Of a stretch of DNA of 64,000 nt, positions 1 through 10,860 are shown piece by piece (position 1 is the stretch's first letter; each line of letters begins with the position of its first letter). The stretch is from positions 2,916,501-2,980,500 of the forward strand of contig OX419761.1 of assembly GCA_948567375.1 (NCBI GenBank), read 5' to 3'. Source of the stretch: Lunularia cruciata (lineage: Eukaryota; Streptophyta; Marchantiopsida; Lunulariales; Lunulariaceae). The notes beneath the pieces were generated by a model, which saw only the letters and a list, made by a program, of their open reading frames with translations, was not told the DNA's origin and searched no databases. Both the position numbers and the translations under genes were made by a program.

Positions 1-385
1 ATCCATCTACATGGGCATATTCCACTAAGCATGTGATCTTATCTTGACCCAACCACTAAGTCAAGAATTCCTTCCTATGGGCTATCCTTGGACTATAGAA
101 GAATTCAAAACAAAAAGGCTTGCGGGCCTAGGAGTTCTCAACTCTTTCCTCAAAGCCAAACACCTAGGAATAATACCAAGTTAACACAATAGAATCCAAA
201 ATAGTGGTGCTCATCTTTTCGACTTCCTCTAAAGTAAGGTCTCCTCTATCTTAGCTATGACTAACTTTAGTTAATCATGACTAATGTAGAACCATCCTTT
301 ATCTCTATATAAATAATATCTCTCAAGGACTTGTAATACCAAGCTAAATATCACAATACCATACACATACATAAATGGTGTTACA
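1..385 (+). repeat. Right part of an LTR (left copy), truncated by the window edge
   Basis: This stretch matches 8140-8518 in the same orientation with scattered substitutions, and both copies stop at the same bases (tgttaca), the CA expected at an LTR end. A TATA-like box (tatataaata) sits near 306 and is kept in the other copy, which supports plus-strand transcription. The left end lies outside the window. I see no clear primer-binding site directly after 385. Confidence 0.6.
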
Positions 386-1040
386 GATCAAGATAAAACC
401 ACATGCTTAGGAGAGTATTTAAAAAGGAGTTTTAGGGTTAAGGTTTTCCATGAGCATAAATATTCAAAAGGAGGATCCAAAAACCTACACCACTTGGTGG
501 AAAGAGTGAGTCTAAGTGCTTTTTATGTGGAGAGAAGGGACATAAGGCAAGTTCATATCCATTAACCTTTGAGAGCAAGAGACTGAGTGAAAGGAGAGGC
601 TTACATGACTTGGGTTTGCATGTTGGATCTTCTTCACCAAGATTGGAAGGGAGAAGATCTAAGACCAAGGAGTTGTGTGAGGTTTGTGGAGTGGAAGGAC
701 TTCCAAAAAGAAATGAGTGTAGTGGAGTAAAAGCTTTTTTAGAGACTTTGGTGAAGGATCTTGGAGAGAGTCTTAGTAAAACAACATAAAAATTACCATC
801 TTCATCATTTAGTTTTCAAGATTAGTGATGGAGATAATTTTTCAACCTATGGATAAACTATCCATGAGAGTTCAATAAATATGCATTCTAGTATTTGATC
901 TTGCTATAGAAATCTTGGAGCAACTTGAACCTTTTGTGTTCTCTATGATGGATTACTCTCAAATGATATTAGTCATATCTATACTCTATTAGTTATAGAG
1001 AGAGAGAAATTGAGAAAAAAAAAGATAGTGAGGGATTAAG

Positions 1041-2637
1041 ATGTGGAAACTTTTGGTTTTCTTTGGCAAGGATGGAGAAGATGTAGAGGCCTTTGTGAGA
1101 GACTTCAAGAGAGCTTGCATAAGAAACAATGAGAGGAGGAAGAATAAGTGGGACTCATTATTACTAGATTTCTTTGAGGATACAACATTTACATGGTATG
1201 AGTTAGAATACCAAAAGAGAGAGAGTAGAAATGGGCAAGAGGACTTTTGCAAGAGTTTGACTTCAAGCTTCATCAAGAACTTTCTTCTAGATGAGAGTTA
1301 TGAGAGATTGATGAGTGAGGTTGCCTTTCTCAAACAAGGAGATGGAGAGAAAGTGAGAGTCTATGTAGAAAGAATGGAGAAGTTAGAGTCTAGACTTTGT
1401 ATAGTGTTGAGGAAAGGTGTGGATGATGTGGAGACTACTATGATTGGCATAGGAGCCATGCTCACCAAGAATTTTGTGGGAGGATTGAGACCACAAATAA
1501 GAAGTAAGGTGAGATATGAGAAGTCTTCTTCCAAGGTTGAAGTTATCAAGATTGTAATTTGTATGGAGTAGAGTTTGGAAAAGGATGAGAGTGATTTGGT
1601 GGTGAAGGAGATTATGCATCCTCCTCAAAGCTATAAATATAGGGAACTTCTACTACTTTGGTGGCAAGGGTTGCATCACAAGTAGTACTTGCTCCACCAA
1701 AAGATCCACTTCAAACCATCATAGAACAACTTGCAGGTCTCAAGATCAATGTGGTGCAATTATGGGAAAAGAGAGAGGTGGATCAAATTTTAAGGAGAGT
1801 GCATTGGAGTTATAGAAGCTATCCATATGTAGGAGGCCAACTAGCCAACAATTTCAATAGTAGAAATTGTTTTGGTTGTGGAAGAAGAGGCCACATCCAA
1901 AGGAATTGCCCAAATTCCACTTACCATAGAGGAAGGGGTTATGAAGGAGCCAATAGAAGGAAAGAGGGTGGTAGTGAAACCCAAGTGTCTCCTAATCCAA
2001 AAAAGGTAAGGAGATAGCATCCATTGATGTGGTTGAGAGCAAGTATGAGAAGGGAGAGTGCTCAAACTCCAAGGGTCTTAATTTGGAGCTTTTGGCACAA
2101 AAGAAGAAGACAACCCATTTTGCAAGGACATGTACACTCTTCTCAAGGATTTACTCCTAGCAAGGATATTCTTATGTCTACTAGGAGCAATTGTACCTCA
2201 ACACCATCAACAACAAAGACTCCAAGAAAGAATTTGGGGATGGAGGACTTCTTGATCTCCAAGCAACAATGGAACTACAATGTGTTGGAGGATGTTGGTA
2301 ATCACAAGGCTAACATCATAGTGGGCCAATTGATTTGAACCCTACCTTGAGAAAGGAGCTTAGAGGTGATATGAGTTCTACAAGGAGCAAGAGGATTAAG
2401 AAGGCAAAAGCTCCATTATCAATGGAGGTGTTGGATGCCAAACCAGCACTATGGGAGGCTTGTGAATATGCTTCCAAGATTGATGTGAGAGTGAATGGTC
2501 ACAACATCAAAGATACACTTGTTGATGGAGGATTAGTAGTGAATGCCATGTCAGAAAGGTTGATGAAGAAGTTGGGTATGATACACTCTAGAACTTCAAC
2601 ATTTATGGTGAGCATGGAAAACAAGCAAAAAGTTTGA
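1041..2637 (+). pseudogene. Decayed Ty3-type gag and protease-like region
   Basis: Reading plus-strand fragments gives a retrotransposon Gag-like stretch at 1041-1571 (charged, helical, with conserved-looking YERLMSEVAFLKQGDGEKV). A CCHC zinc knuckle of form CX2CX4HX4C follows at 1868-1909. At 2335-2637 there is a protease-like segment in which the usual D-S/T-G reads VDGGLVVNAMS. Stops and frame changes separate the pieces, so no full product can be made. A second, inverted copy of the gag and knuckle lies at 5015-6300. This is a dead internal region of the element flanked by the LTR repeats at 1-385 and 8140-8518. Confidence 0.75.
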
Positions 2638-3008
2638 CCAATAGGGGTGATGGATAAGGTGGTAGTTTCAGTTACAAGAGTTCAAAATCTCATGATTTTC
2701 CAAGTCTTGAAGGATTCAAGCTATGGTTTTCTTCTTGGGATTCCATGGTTGAGAGAAGCACGCACAATTGATTGATGGCACAAAGGGTACTTGAGGATTG
2801 GGCCATCAAACCATAGAGTCACAATTCATGTGACTAACACCACAAACACTTCATATTCAGAAACACCATCTTTTGTTTATTGAGAATCAGATTTTGAATA
2901 AGGAGCTTCAAGTATGGACACAAGCATGGAAGAGGAGACTTCCACGGAGGAGGATGAATCTGAATTTAGATATGTATTAGATATGAATCTAATTTAGATA
3001 TATATCCA

Positions 3009-3799
3009 TTGTGTGCTATGGATTTTGCACCTAAGCCAGAGGTTTTGAAGGACTCAGATAAATCACCATTGACACTTGAGGAGATAGAGAAGAGGTTATC
3101 TACTCTCAAGTATGGTCCAAATGTTACCAAGGAGGAGAAGGTAAGATTTGAGGAGATTTTCCACAAGTTCATCCATGTGTTTACTTTCAATTACAAGGAT
3201 CTAAAAGAAGTCACCTTGGAGGAGAACAAGATAGAGTTGGAGTCACATGCAAGACCAGTTTGCCAAAAGCAACGTTGTATTAGCCCAACAATAGCTTTGG
3301 TTATGAAGAAGTAGATTGATAAGCTCAAGGAGGCTGGATTTACCTTTGAGGTGGAGAATTCAAAATGGATGTTTCCAATTGTGATTGTGAAGAAAAAGAA
3401 TGGCAAGCTCTGGGTATGTATGGATAACAAGAATCTCAATACTATTACCAAGGACTACAACATGTTTTCATTCATTGATGAGATCTTGGAGGAGGTTGCA
3501 AGTTATGAGAGGTACAATCTTGGAGATGGTTATAGTGGATATAACCAAATCAAGATTGCACTAGAGCATCAACAACTCACCATTTTCACCACATTTTGAG
3601 GAACTTATGCTTTCAAGGTCATGTCTTTTGGGCTTTTCAATGCTCCATCCACATTCTAACGGTTCATGAACAAGGCATTTGAACCTTTCATTGGGAAATT
3701 TATGAGAGACTTCATTGCTGATTTTTGTGTCTATGCAAGCAAGGAGGAGCACTTTGAGCATCTAATCAAGGTCTTGCAATGGATCACTCTTCTCAATGA
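3009..3799 (+). pseudogene. Reverse transcriptase fragment of the same Ty3-type element
   Basis: The pieces 3009-3314, 3351-3599 and 3601-3799 align in order with the N-terminal part of a Ty3-type reverse transcriptase. They include a motif resembling PIVIVKKKNGKLWVCMD, then DGYSGYNQIKIA, then a stop, then KVMSFGLFNAPSTF with a second stop. The catalytic box reads FIADFCVY where active relatives have two adjacent Asp. The first catalytic Asp is therefore Ala here, so the copy would be inactive even without the stops. It ends abruptly where a duplicated segment begins near 3800. Confidence 0.75.
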
Positions 3800-4905
3800 T
3801 CATTCCAATGGATCACTCTTCTCAAGGATTTACTCCAAGCAAGGCTACTCTTATGTCTACTAGGTGCACTGGCACCTCAACACCATCAACAACAAAGACT
3901 CCAAGGAAGAATCTGGGGATGGAGGACTTCTTGATCTCCAAGCAACAATGGAACTACAATGTGTTGGAAGATGTTGGTAGTCACAAAGCTAAAATCACAA
4001 TGGATCAACTGATTGCTTTGACCCTACCTTGAGAAAGGAGCTTAGAGGTGGTTTGAGTTCAATAAGGAGTAAGAGGAAGAAGAAGGAAAAAGCTTCAGTA
4101 TCAATGGGGTGGTGGATGCCAAACTAGCACCATGGGAGGCTTGTGAATATACCTCCAAGATTGATATGAGAGTGAATGGTCACAATATCAAAGATGTACT
4201 TGTTGATGGAAGATTAGCAATGAATGCCATGTCAAAAAGGTTGATGAAGAAGTTGGGTGCAATACCCTCTAGAACTTCAACATTTGTGGTAAGCGTGGCA
4301 AACAAGCAGCAAGTTTGACCAGTAGGGATGATAGATAAGGTGGTAGTTTCAATTATGGGAATTCAAAATTTCATGACCTTCCAAGTCTTGAAGGACTCAA
4401 GTTATGATTTGCTTCTTGGGGCCATGGTTCAAAGAAGTATGCACAACTGATTGATGGCACAAAGGGTCCTTGAGGATTGGGCCATCAAACCATAGAGTCA
4501 CAATTCCAATCACTAACACTACCAACACTTCACATTTAGATACACCGTCTTTTGATTATTGAGAATCAAATTCAAAAGAATGAGCTTTAGGTGTGCACAC
4601 AAGCATGGAAGAGGAGACTTCTACGGAGGAGAATGAATTGGAATCTGATTCAAATGTGTATCTATTGTGTGCTATACATTTTTCACTTAAGCTAGAGGTT
4701 TTGAAGGACCTAGATAAATCACCATTGACACTTGAGGAGATAAAGAGGAGGTTATCTACCCTCAAGTATGGTCCAAATATTACCAAGGTGGAGAAGGTAA
4801 GATTTGAGGAGATTTTCCACAATTTCATCCATGTGTGTGCTTTTAGTTACAATGATCTAAAGGAAGTCACCTTGGAGGAGCACAAGATCAACCATTCACT
4901 TTCAC
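3800..4905 (+). repeat. Direct duplication of 2130-3230 within the element
   Basis: The sequence from about 3800 repeats the order and wording of 2130-3230: a segment encoding STPSTTKTPRKNLGMEDFLI, then the protease-like segment (4109-4318), then the RT leader (4593-4900). The junction at 3779-3816 contains the short direct repeat atggatcactcttctcaa twice, and the duplicated source also begins with cactcttctcaagg. This suggests the duplication arose at microhomology. Confidence 0.75.
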
Positions 4906-4984
4906 ATCAATCTTGGAGGTATATTCACAAGCCTCCCATGGTGTTGGTTTGGCATCCACCACCCCATTGATACAAGAGCTTTTG

Positions 4985-6980
4985 CCTTCTTCTTCCTCTT
5001 ACTCCTTGTTGAACTCAACCACCTCTAAGCTCCTTTCTCAAGGTAAGGTTCAAAGCAATAAGTTGATCCATTGTGATGTTAGCTTTGTGACTACTAACAT
5101 CCTCCAACACATTGTAGCTCCATTGTTGCTTGGAGATCAAGAAGTCCTCTATCCCCAGATTCTTCCTTGGAGTCTTTGTTGTTAATGGTATTGAGATACA
5201 AGTGCTCCTAGTAGATATAATAATATCCTTGCTTGGAGTAAATCCTTGAGAAGAGTGTACATCCTTTGCAAAATGAGCTCTCTTCTTCTCTTGTGCCAAA
5301 AGCTCCAAATTAAGACCCTTGGCGTTTGAGCACTCTCCCTTCTCATACTTGCTCTTAACCACATCTATGGATACTATCATCTTACCTTTGTTTGAATAAG
5401 GAGCCACTTAGGTTTCACTACCACCCTCTTTCCTTCTATTGGCTCTATCATAACCCCTTCTTCCATGGTAAGTAGAATTTGAGCAATTCCTTTGGATGTG
5501 TCCTCTTCTTCCACAACCAAAACAATTTCTTCCATTGAAATTGTTGGCTATTTGGCCTCCTCTATATGGATAGCTTCCATAACTCCTAGGCCCTCTCCTT
5601 AAATTTTGATCTACCTCTCTCTTCTCCCATAGTTGGACCATATTGATCTTGAGATTTGCAAGTTGTTATGTGATGGTTTGAAGTGGATCTTTTGGTCGAG
5701 GTGCAAGAATTGGAGCAAACTATTTCTTGTGGTGCAACCCTTGCCACCAAAGTATTAAAAGTTCCCAACCTTGAGGAGGATGCACAACCTCCTTTAGGTT
5801 GAGGTATCAAATTATGGGGAACTTCTGATACTTTGGTGAGCATGACTCCTATGCCAATCATAGTAATCTCCACATATCCCCACTTTTCCTCAACTCTGTG
5901 CAAAATTTGTACTCAAACTTCTCGACTCTTTCAACATAGACTCTCACTTTCTCTCCATCTCCTTGTTTGAGAAGGGTAACCTCACTCATCAATCTCTCAT
6001 AATTCTCATCTAGAAGAAAGTTCTCAATGAGTTTTGAGGTCAAACTCTCCTAAGAGTCTTCTTGCCCATCTTTCCTCTCTCTCTCTCTCTTTTGGTATTT
6101 TAACTCATATCATATAAGTGTTGCATCTTCAAACAAATCTAGTAATAATGAGGCCCACTCATTCTTCCTCCTCTCATTGTTTCCTATGCAAGCTCTCTTG
6201 AAATCTCTCACAAAGGCCTCCATATCTTCTCCATCCTTGCCAATGAAAACAGGAAGTTTCAACATCTTAATCTCTCATTATCTTTCTTTTCTCTCAAATT
6301 CTTTTCTCTTTTTTTCTCTCACTCTATAACTAATACAGTATGTACATGACTAACACCATTTGAGAATAATCCACCCTAGGTAACACAAAAGGTTCAGGTT
6401 GCTCCAAGATTTTCTATAGCAACATCAAATCTTAGAGTGCATGTTTACCAAACTTTCATAGATAGTTTATCCATAAGTTGAAATATTATCTCCATCACTA
6501 ATCTTGAGAACTAGCTGATGAAGGTGGTAGTATTTTTGTAATTATAATAAAGCTCTCTCCAAGATCCTTCAACAAAGTCTCTAAAAAAGCTTTTACTCCA
6601 ATACATTCATGTCCTTTTTGAAGTCCTTTCACTCCACAAACCTCACACAACTCCTTGGTCTTAGATCTTTTCCCTCCTAATCTTGGTGACAAAGGTCCAA
6701 CATGCAAACCCAAGTCAAGTAAGCCTCTCCTTCCATTAATCTCTTGCTTGCAAAGGTCAATGGACATGATTTTGCCTTATGTTCCTTCTGTCCACATAGA
6801 AATTACTTAGACTCACAATTTCCTCCAAGTGGTGTGGGTTTTTGGATCCTCTCAACACTCTCTTCAAATTCTATCCTAAACTCTCTCTTCCTCAAATCCA
6901 CCCCTAAAATCACCTCAAACCCTTGGGAAATCTTTCATTACCTCAATTTCCACTATAGATGACCCTCCATGTTCCCAAGA
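4985..6980 (-). pseudogene. Inverted copy of the gag and leader region
   Basis: On the minus strand this region repeats the element's 5' half. 5015-5407 is the segment with LGIEDFLISKQQWSYNVLED, 5408-5641 holds the CCHC knuckle (NCFGCGRRGHIQRNC), 5858-6270 is gag, and 6498-6767 matches plus-strand 580-780 in the leader. With 430-2200 on the plus strand it makes an inverted repeat with arms of roughly 1.7 kb around a spacer of about 3 kb. Several stops and frameshifts are present, so no intact protein is encoded. Confidence 0.75.
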
Positions 6981-8139
6981 TGGTGGGTCTAAACACTCAA
7001 ATATGCTTTTTGTTGCTCTCACACTCCTTATGCATGAGATCTCACTCTTTAGAATTGACCCCTCATCACAATGTCACTAAATTCTCTCAACTGGTATATC
7101 TTAGTCCTTTGAAACTTTTTCCAGTTTAAAAAAACCATAAGAGATCTCTCCCTGCAAAATTTTAGATCTTTTCATTCTGCCATTTGGCTTAGACATCTTT
7201 CTATTAAACGCGCATATTTCAGATTTGGTCTAAAAACCACCCCTCTTACTTTAAAAACTCATAATTTTTTGCACAAAAATTACATTTCTCTAGTTCTTGA
7301 GCCAAAAAGTATAATTCTAGGCACTTAATTTTCTTGAAAAGTTTCAGAATAATCCATTGAAGATTGAAGAAATGGCAGACTCTATACAATTTTCCAAAGA
7401 GCATGTAGTTGCGGGAGTAGTTTACCCTATCAACTTTCAAAAATTATAACTCAAGGCATGTACTAGCTCTCACAATAATTTTAATTTTTTTATCTGAAGA
7501 ATATCCCAAGCTATCATAAGTATAAATTTCAATTCCAAATCTCAAACTTGAGATTTTGCCCAAAATCAACATAATCCCCAAAATCTACAATCCACCTTAC
7601 ACAATTTCTCCAAATCCTCTCATGTGTACAAGATATATAAAATCACCTCCAAGACATCATTATAACTATAGGGTATAAAAATGTGTCTAAGTTCTCTAAC
7701 ATAAGTTCAGCACTCTCCTCCCCTAATGTTCTCTCCAAATGAGGTCTCATAGCCTCCTTCTGTCTAATATAGAATTGTATATAGAACATTATCTTACCTT
7801 CTAGAGAGGTCCTGGCAACGGAACCAAAAATATAAGTTGGCTTGTCACTCACCAAGATGAGCCTCTGATAGCTATTATGGTAGCGCACCATGGACTAAGA
7901 AGGCAAAGAACAACTCCATCATACTCCTCCAAGACTAACACTCCAAGATTCGAGACATTGCTCACTAGAGAACTCAATGAGAGAGAGATAGTTGCAAATG
8001 AAAAGATGATGAGTACCCTCCTCACCCCTAGTTTATATACTTGTGAAATAGTTACGCACCAAAGTTACTAATCATTGAAGTAACTTAAGTTATTAGACTA
8101 AAAGTCAAATAAAGTCAAAAAGCCAAAAGAATATCTTTA
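6981..8139. other. Unassigned part of the left retroelement
   Basis: This lies between the inverted gag copy and the right LTR repeat and is presumably internal or LTR sequence. The minus strand at 7643-7891 is open for 82 codons but matches nothing I recognise. The start of the right LTR should fall here, but its left partner is outside the window, so I cannot place it. Confidence 0.4.
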
Positions 8140-8518
8140 CTCATAGGAATATTCTCCTAAGCATGTGATCTTATCTTGACCCAACCACTAAGTCAAGGAT
8201 TCCTTCCTATGGACTATCCTTGGACTATAGAAGAATCCAAAACAAAAAGGCTTGCGGGCCCAAGAGTTCTCAACTCTTTCCTCAAAGCCAAACACCTAGG
8301 AATAATACCAAGTTAACACAATAGAATCCAAAATAGTGGTGCTCATCTTTTCTACTTCCTCTAAAGTAAGGTCCTCTCTATCTTAGCTATAACTAATTTT
8401 AACTAATCATGACTAATATAGAACCATCATTTATCTTTATATAAATAATATCTCTCAAATACTTGTTATACCAAACTAAATATGACAATATCACACACAT
8501 GCACAAATGAGTGTTACA
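8140..8518 (+). repeat. Right part of the LTR, second copy
   Basis: This is the second copy of the 1-385 sequence, ending at the same bases (gtgttaca). It keeps the TATA-like box at about 8440. Immediately after it, at 8519, comes sequence belonging to the primer-binding site of a different, minus-strand element. This LTR end is therefore likely the right boundary of an insertion into that other element. Confidence 0.65.
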
Positions 8519-8522
8519 AGGC

Positions 8523-8537
8523 TGACTCTACCACCAT
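8523..8537 (-). promoter_or_regulatory. Primer-binding site of the minus-strand element
   Basis: On the minus strand the sequence tggtggtagagtc matches the corresponding site at 28157 of the large element (tggtggcagagtc). It resembles the plant initiator-Met primer-binding site (tggtatcagagc). It lies nine bases after the end of the minus-strand LTR. Confidence 0.5.
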
Positions 8538-8545
8538 TTGGCATT

Positions 8546-9398
8546 TGATATAATATGAGTTATCTACTTCCTAAGCTACCAAGATCACCAAGAATGGGAT
8601 CAAACTGTCTCTCCTAGCCAAATCTACAAGTGTATAGATAATAGTGGAATAGTTACTATGACAACAAATGAGGGTGGACCAATTGGCTAGGGCACCAATC
8701 TACAAACCAGAGGACTAAGCATCAAACCTTATTGCGCCCAATCTAGCAGGATGTGCAGAATTTGCCAAACAATGACCAAAATCTACTCTAAACTAGCTAG
8801 CCTCATGCTAGCAAGTTGGCTTGTTGGCCCTTCCACACAAGGGAAAACTTGAACTCTGATTGAGCTACCAACTATCAACAAATCTTGGAGATACCACCAA
8901 CACTCTCAATTCTTGCACCCGATTTCTCCCTAACCTCACTTCTCTAATGTAATCAATTTTTTTATGCAACTCAAATCACACTCAATCAAATCAATACTTG
9001 ATCTATCACTCAATAATTTGCCAACAATTGGGCATTGATTACAATCAAGCCACACCCACTCTAGTTAAGAGAATCCAAGTGATGCTTGCTGGCCTCTATC
9101 CATCATAACCAGGAACTTGAAGGCTCAACATCAAAGAAGTGAGCTCTTTGGAGTTGCACTTCAGAAGTATACCCATAGACTTGAGCTAGGTCTCAAACCC
9201 TAACGGTCCCATTGATGGCACACCCAACGGTCCAAATAGTGCAAGTGACGATAGGCCCCACCATGTAGTAAGTACTCCAAATATAAAATCTATCCGTCAA
9301 CAAGTAGGCTATGAGTAAATACCAAAATACTCTTGACTACCTACATTACTACTCTAGATTTTGAGCAATCTAGGTATGACACTACAAATGGCGTGACA
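8546..9398 (-). repeat. Minus-strand LTR related to the methyltransferase element
   Basis: Read on the minus strand it starts TGTCACGCCATTTGTAG at 9398 and ends TATCA at 8546. It follows the left terminal region of the large element (26792-28147) almost throughout, except for a segment of about 500 bp present only in the large one. Sequence identity is clearly lower than between that element's own repeats. Because the match runs on through the primer-binding site, this is a left LTR with a little internal sequence, not a solo LTR. The rest of that element should lie left of the insertion at 1-8518, outside the window. Confidence 0.7.
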
Positions 9399-9699
9399 TG
9401 ATGAATTCACCAAACACGGTGATTTTACCTATGGTGATCTATGATAGAGAGTGGGATTTAATGATCTACATTCTATTATGATGGATTTGAATGTAATGAA
9501 TCCTCTCCCTTTCAACAATCAAGTAGAAATTTGTTATGTGGTCCGACCAAAAGTAATGTTTAAGGATTTTGTAGTTCATAATTTTGATGAAGAACACTAT
9601 CAATGAGTGATAGTCTCTAAGGTCCCAATGGTAGTTCCAATATTTTGTGCTTCCTCTAATCATATTAACCCTCTATTGAAGTAGGAAGTAGCAATTGAG

Positions 9700-10700
9700 T
9701 AGTGTTGTGTGTAAAAATCATGGATCCATAGTTGCAAGAGTTGATGCAAGGAATGTTGAATGAGTTTTGAGAGATCAAGATGACCATGGAGGCATTTCAA
9801 ATTCAAGTACATACTTTCAAGAATGATCAAGCAATGCATGAAGGAGAGTCGTCCCAAAACCCAATACCAACGATCAAAGCACATGGAGAGTCACTCATTC
9901 CAAGAACACCAACTCCCATCGACACCAAGGCCACATTGTTATTGCGGATGAAGAAGACCTTCAACATCAAGCCTTACAAGGAATAACATTTTATGGGAAT
10001 CATGGAGAATTGGATTTCAAGAATGAATTGATACTTTCAATTGTTCACAACTTAAATCACCAATTGTTTTGCCGGTGTGTTTGCATGTGAGTACTTGACT
10101 AATAAAGCCCTCACATGGTATGATGCTTGGGAATGATCAATTTTGGCAAAAGGAAAGGAGGTTACTTGGACGGCCATGCAAGAAGGACTACTAAAGAACT
10201 TCCAATTGGTGAATTCAATGCAAATGGCCTAAACCCGACTATGGGAGTTGAAGCAAAAGAATAGTGTACAAGAATACGTGGAGGCATTCCTCAATCTATA
10301 GGTTGTAATAACCCACATGAGTCTAGCAGAAGCTTTGGAAAATTTCAAATGAGTGTTGAAAGAGCAAATCCACCAAGAAATAATGGTGCAAAACCATGGT
10401 ACTATTTTTGAAGCCATTGCTTGTGCTCAAAGAATAATAGGGGCGTTAAGAGGAGGTGAGGGGTCACTTCAACTCAACATTATTGGGTTGAAACACAAAA
10501 CTTTGGTAGATCAGTCCCTACGGAATTCGGCAATAGTTGGTTCAGAGAATGAGGAGCAAGTCCGCTCCAAGAAGAACAAGGATAGGTCAAAGAAAGAAAG
10601 GGTCCCCACGAGAGGAGGGGACTAGGGCAAAACAACATCATTTTGTTACAATTGTGACCAAGTGGGGCACCTTGCCATCAATTGTTGCACTCATTTTCCT
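9700..10700 (+). pseudogene. Decayed gag of a second Ty3 element
   Basis: Short plus-strand open pieces contain a Gag-like segment around 9780-9986 and another at 10353-10625. A CCHC zinc knuckle (CYNCDQVGHLAINC) is encoded at 10644-10685. The frame is repeatedly broken. It precedes protease and polymerase sequence of the same orientation, so it belongs to one element covering about 9400-13200. I found no LTRs for it in the window. Confidence 0.65.
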
Positions 10701-10860
10701 AGAGGCCCTTGGACTCCATATAGGCAATTTGTGAACAACATGGAGAGAAGAATTGAAGAGGAGGATGCAGAAATTACCTTGGAAAATGAAGATTGCCAAT
10801 AAATGTACCTCATGGCCTTACTGGCTCTATGGAAAGCAAAATAGCCAAAGAAGGAAGAGG

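Noticed and set aside
8546-9398. Solo LTR
   Set aside because: Homology to the large element continues past the LTR end through the primer-binding site, so internal sequence is present.
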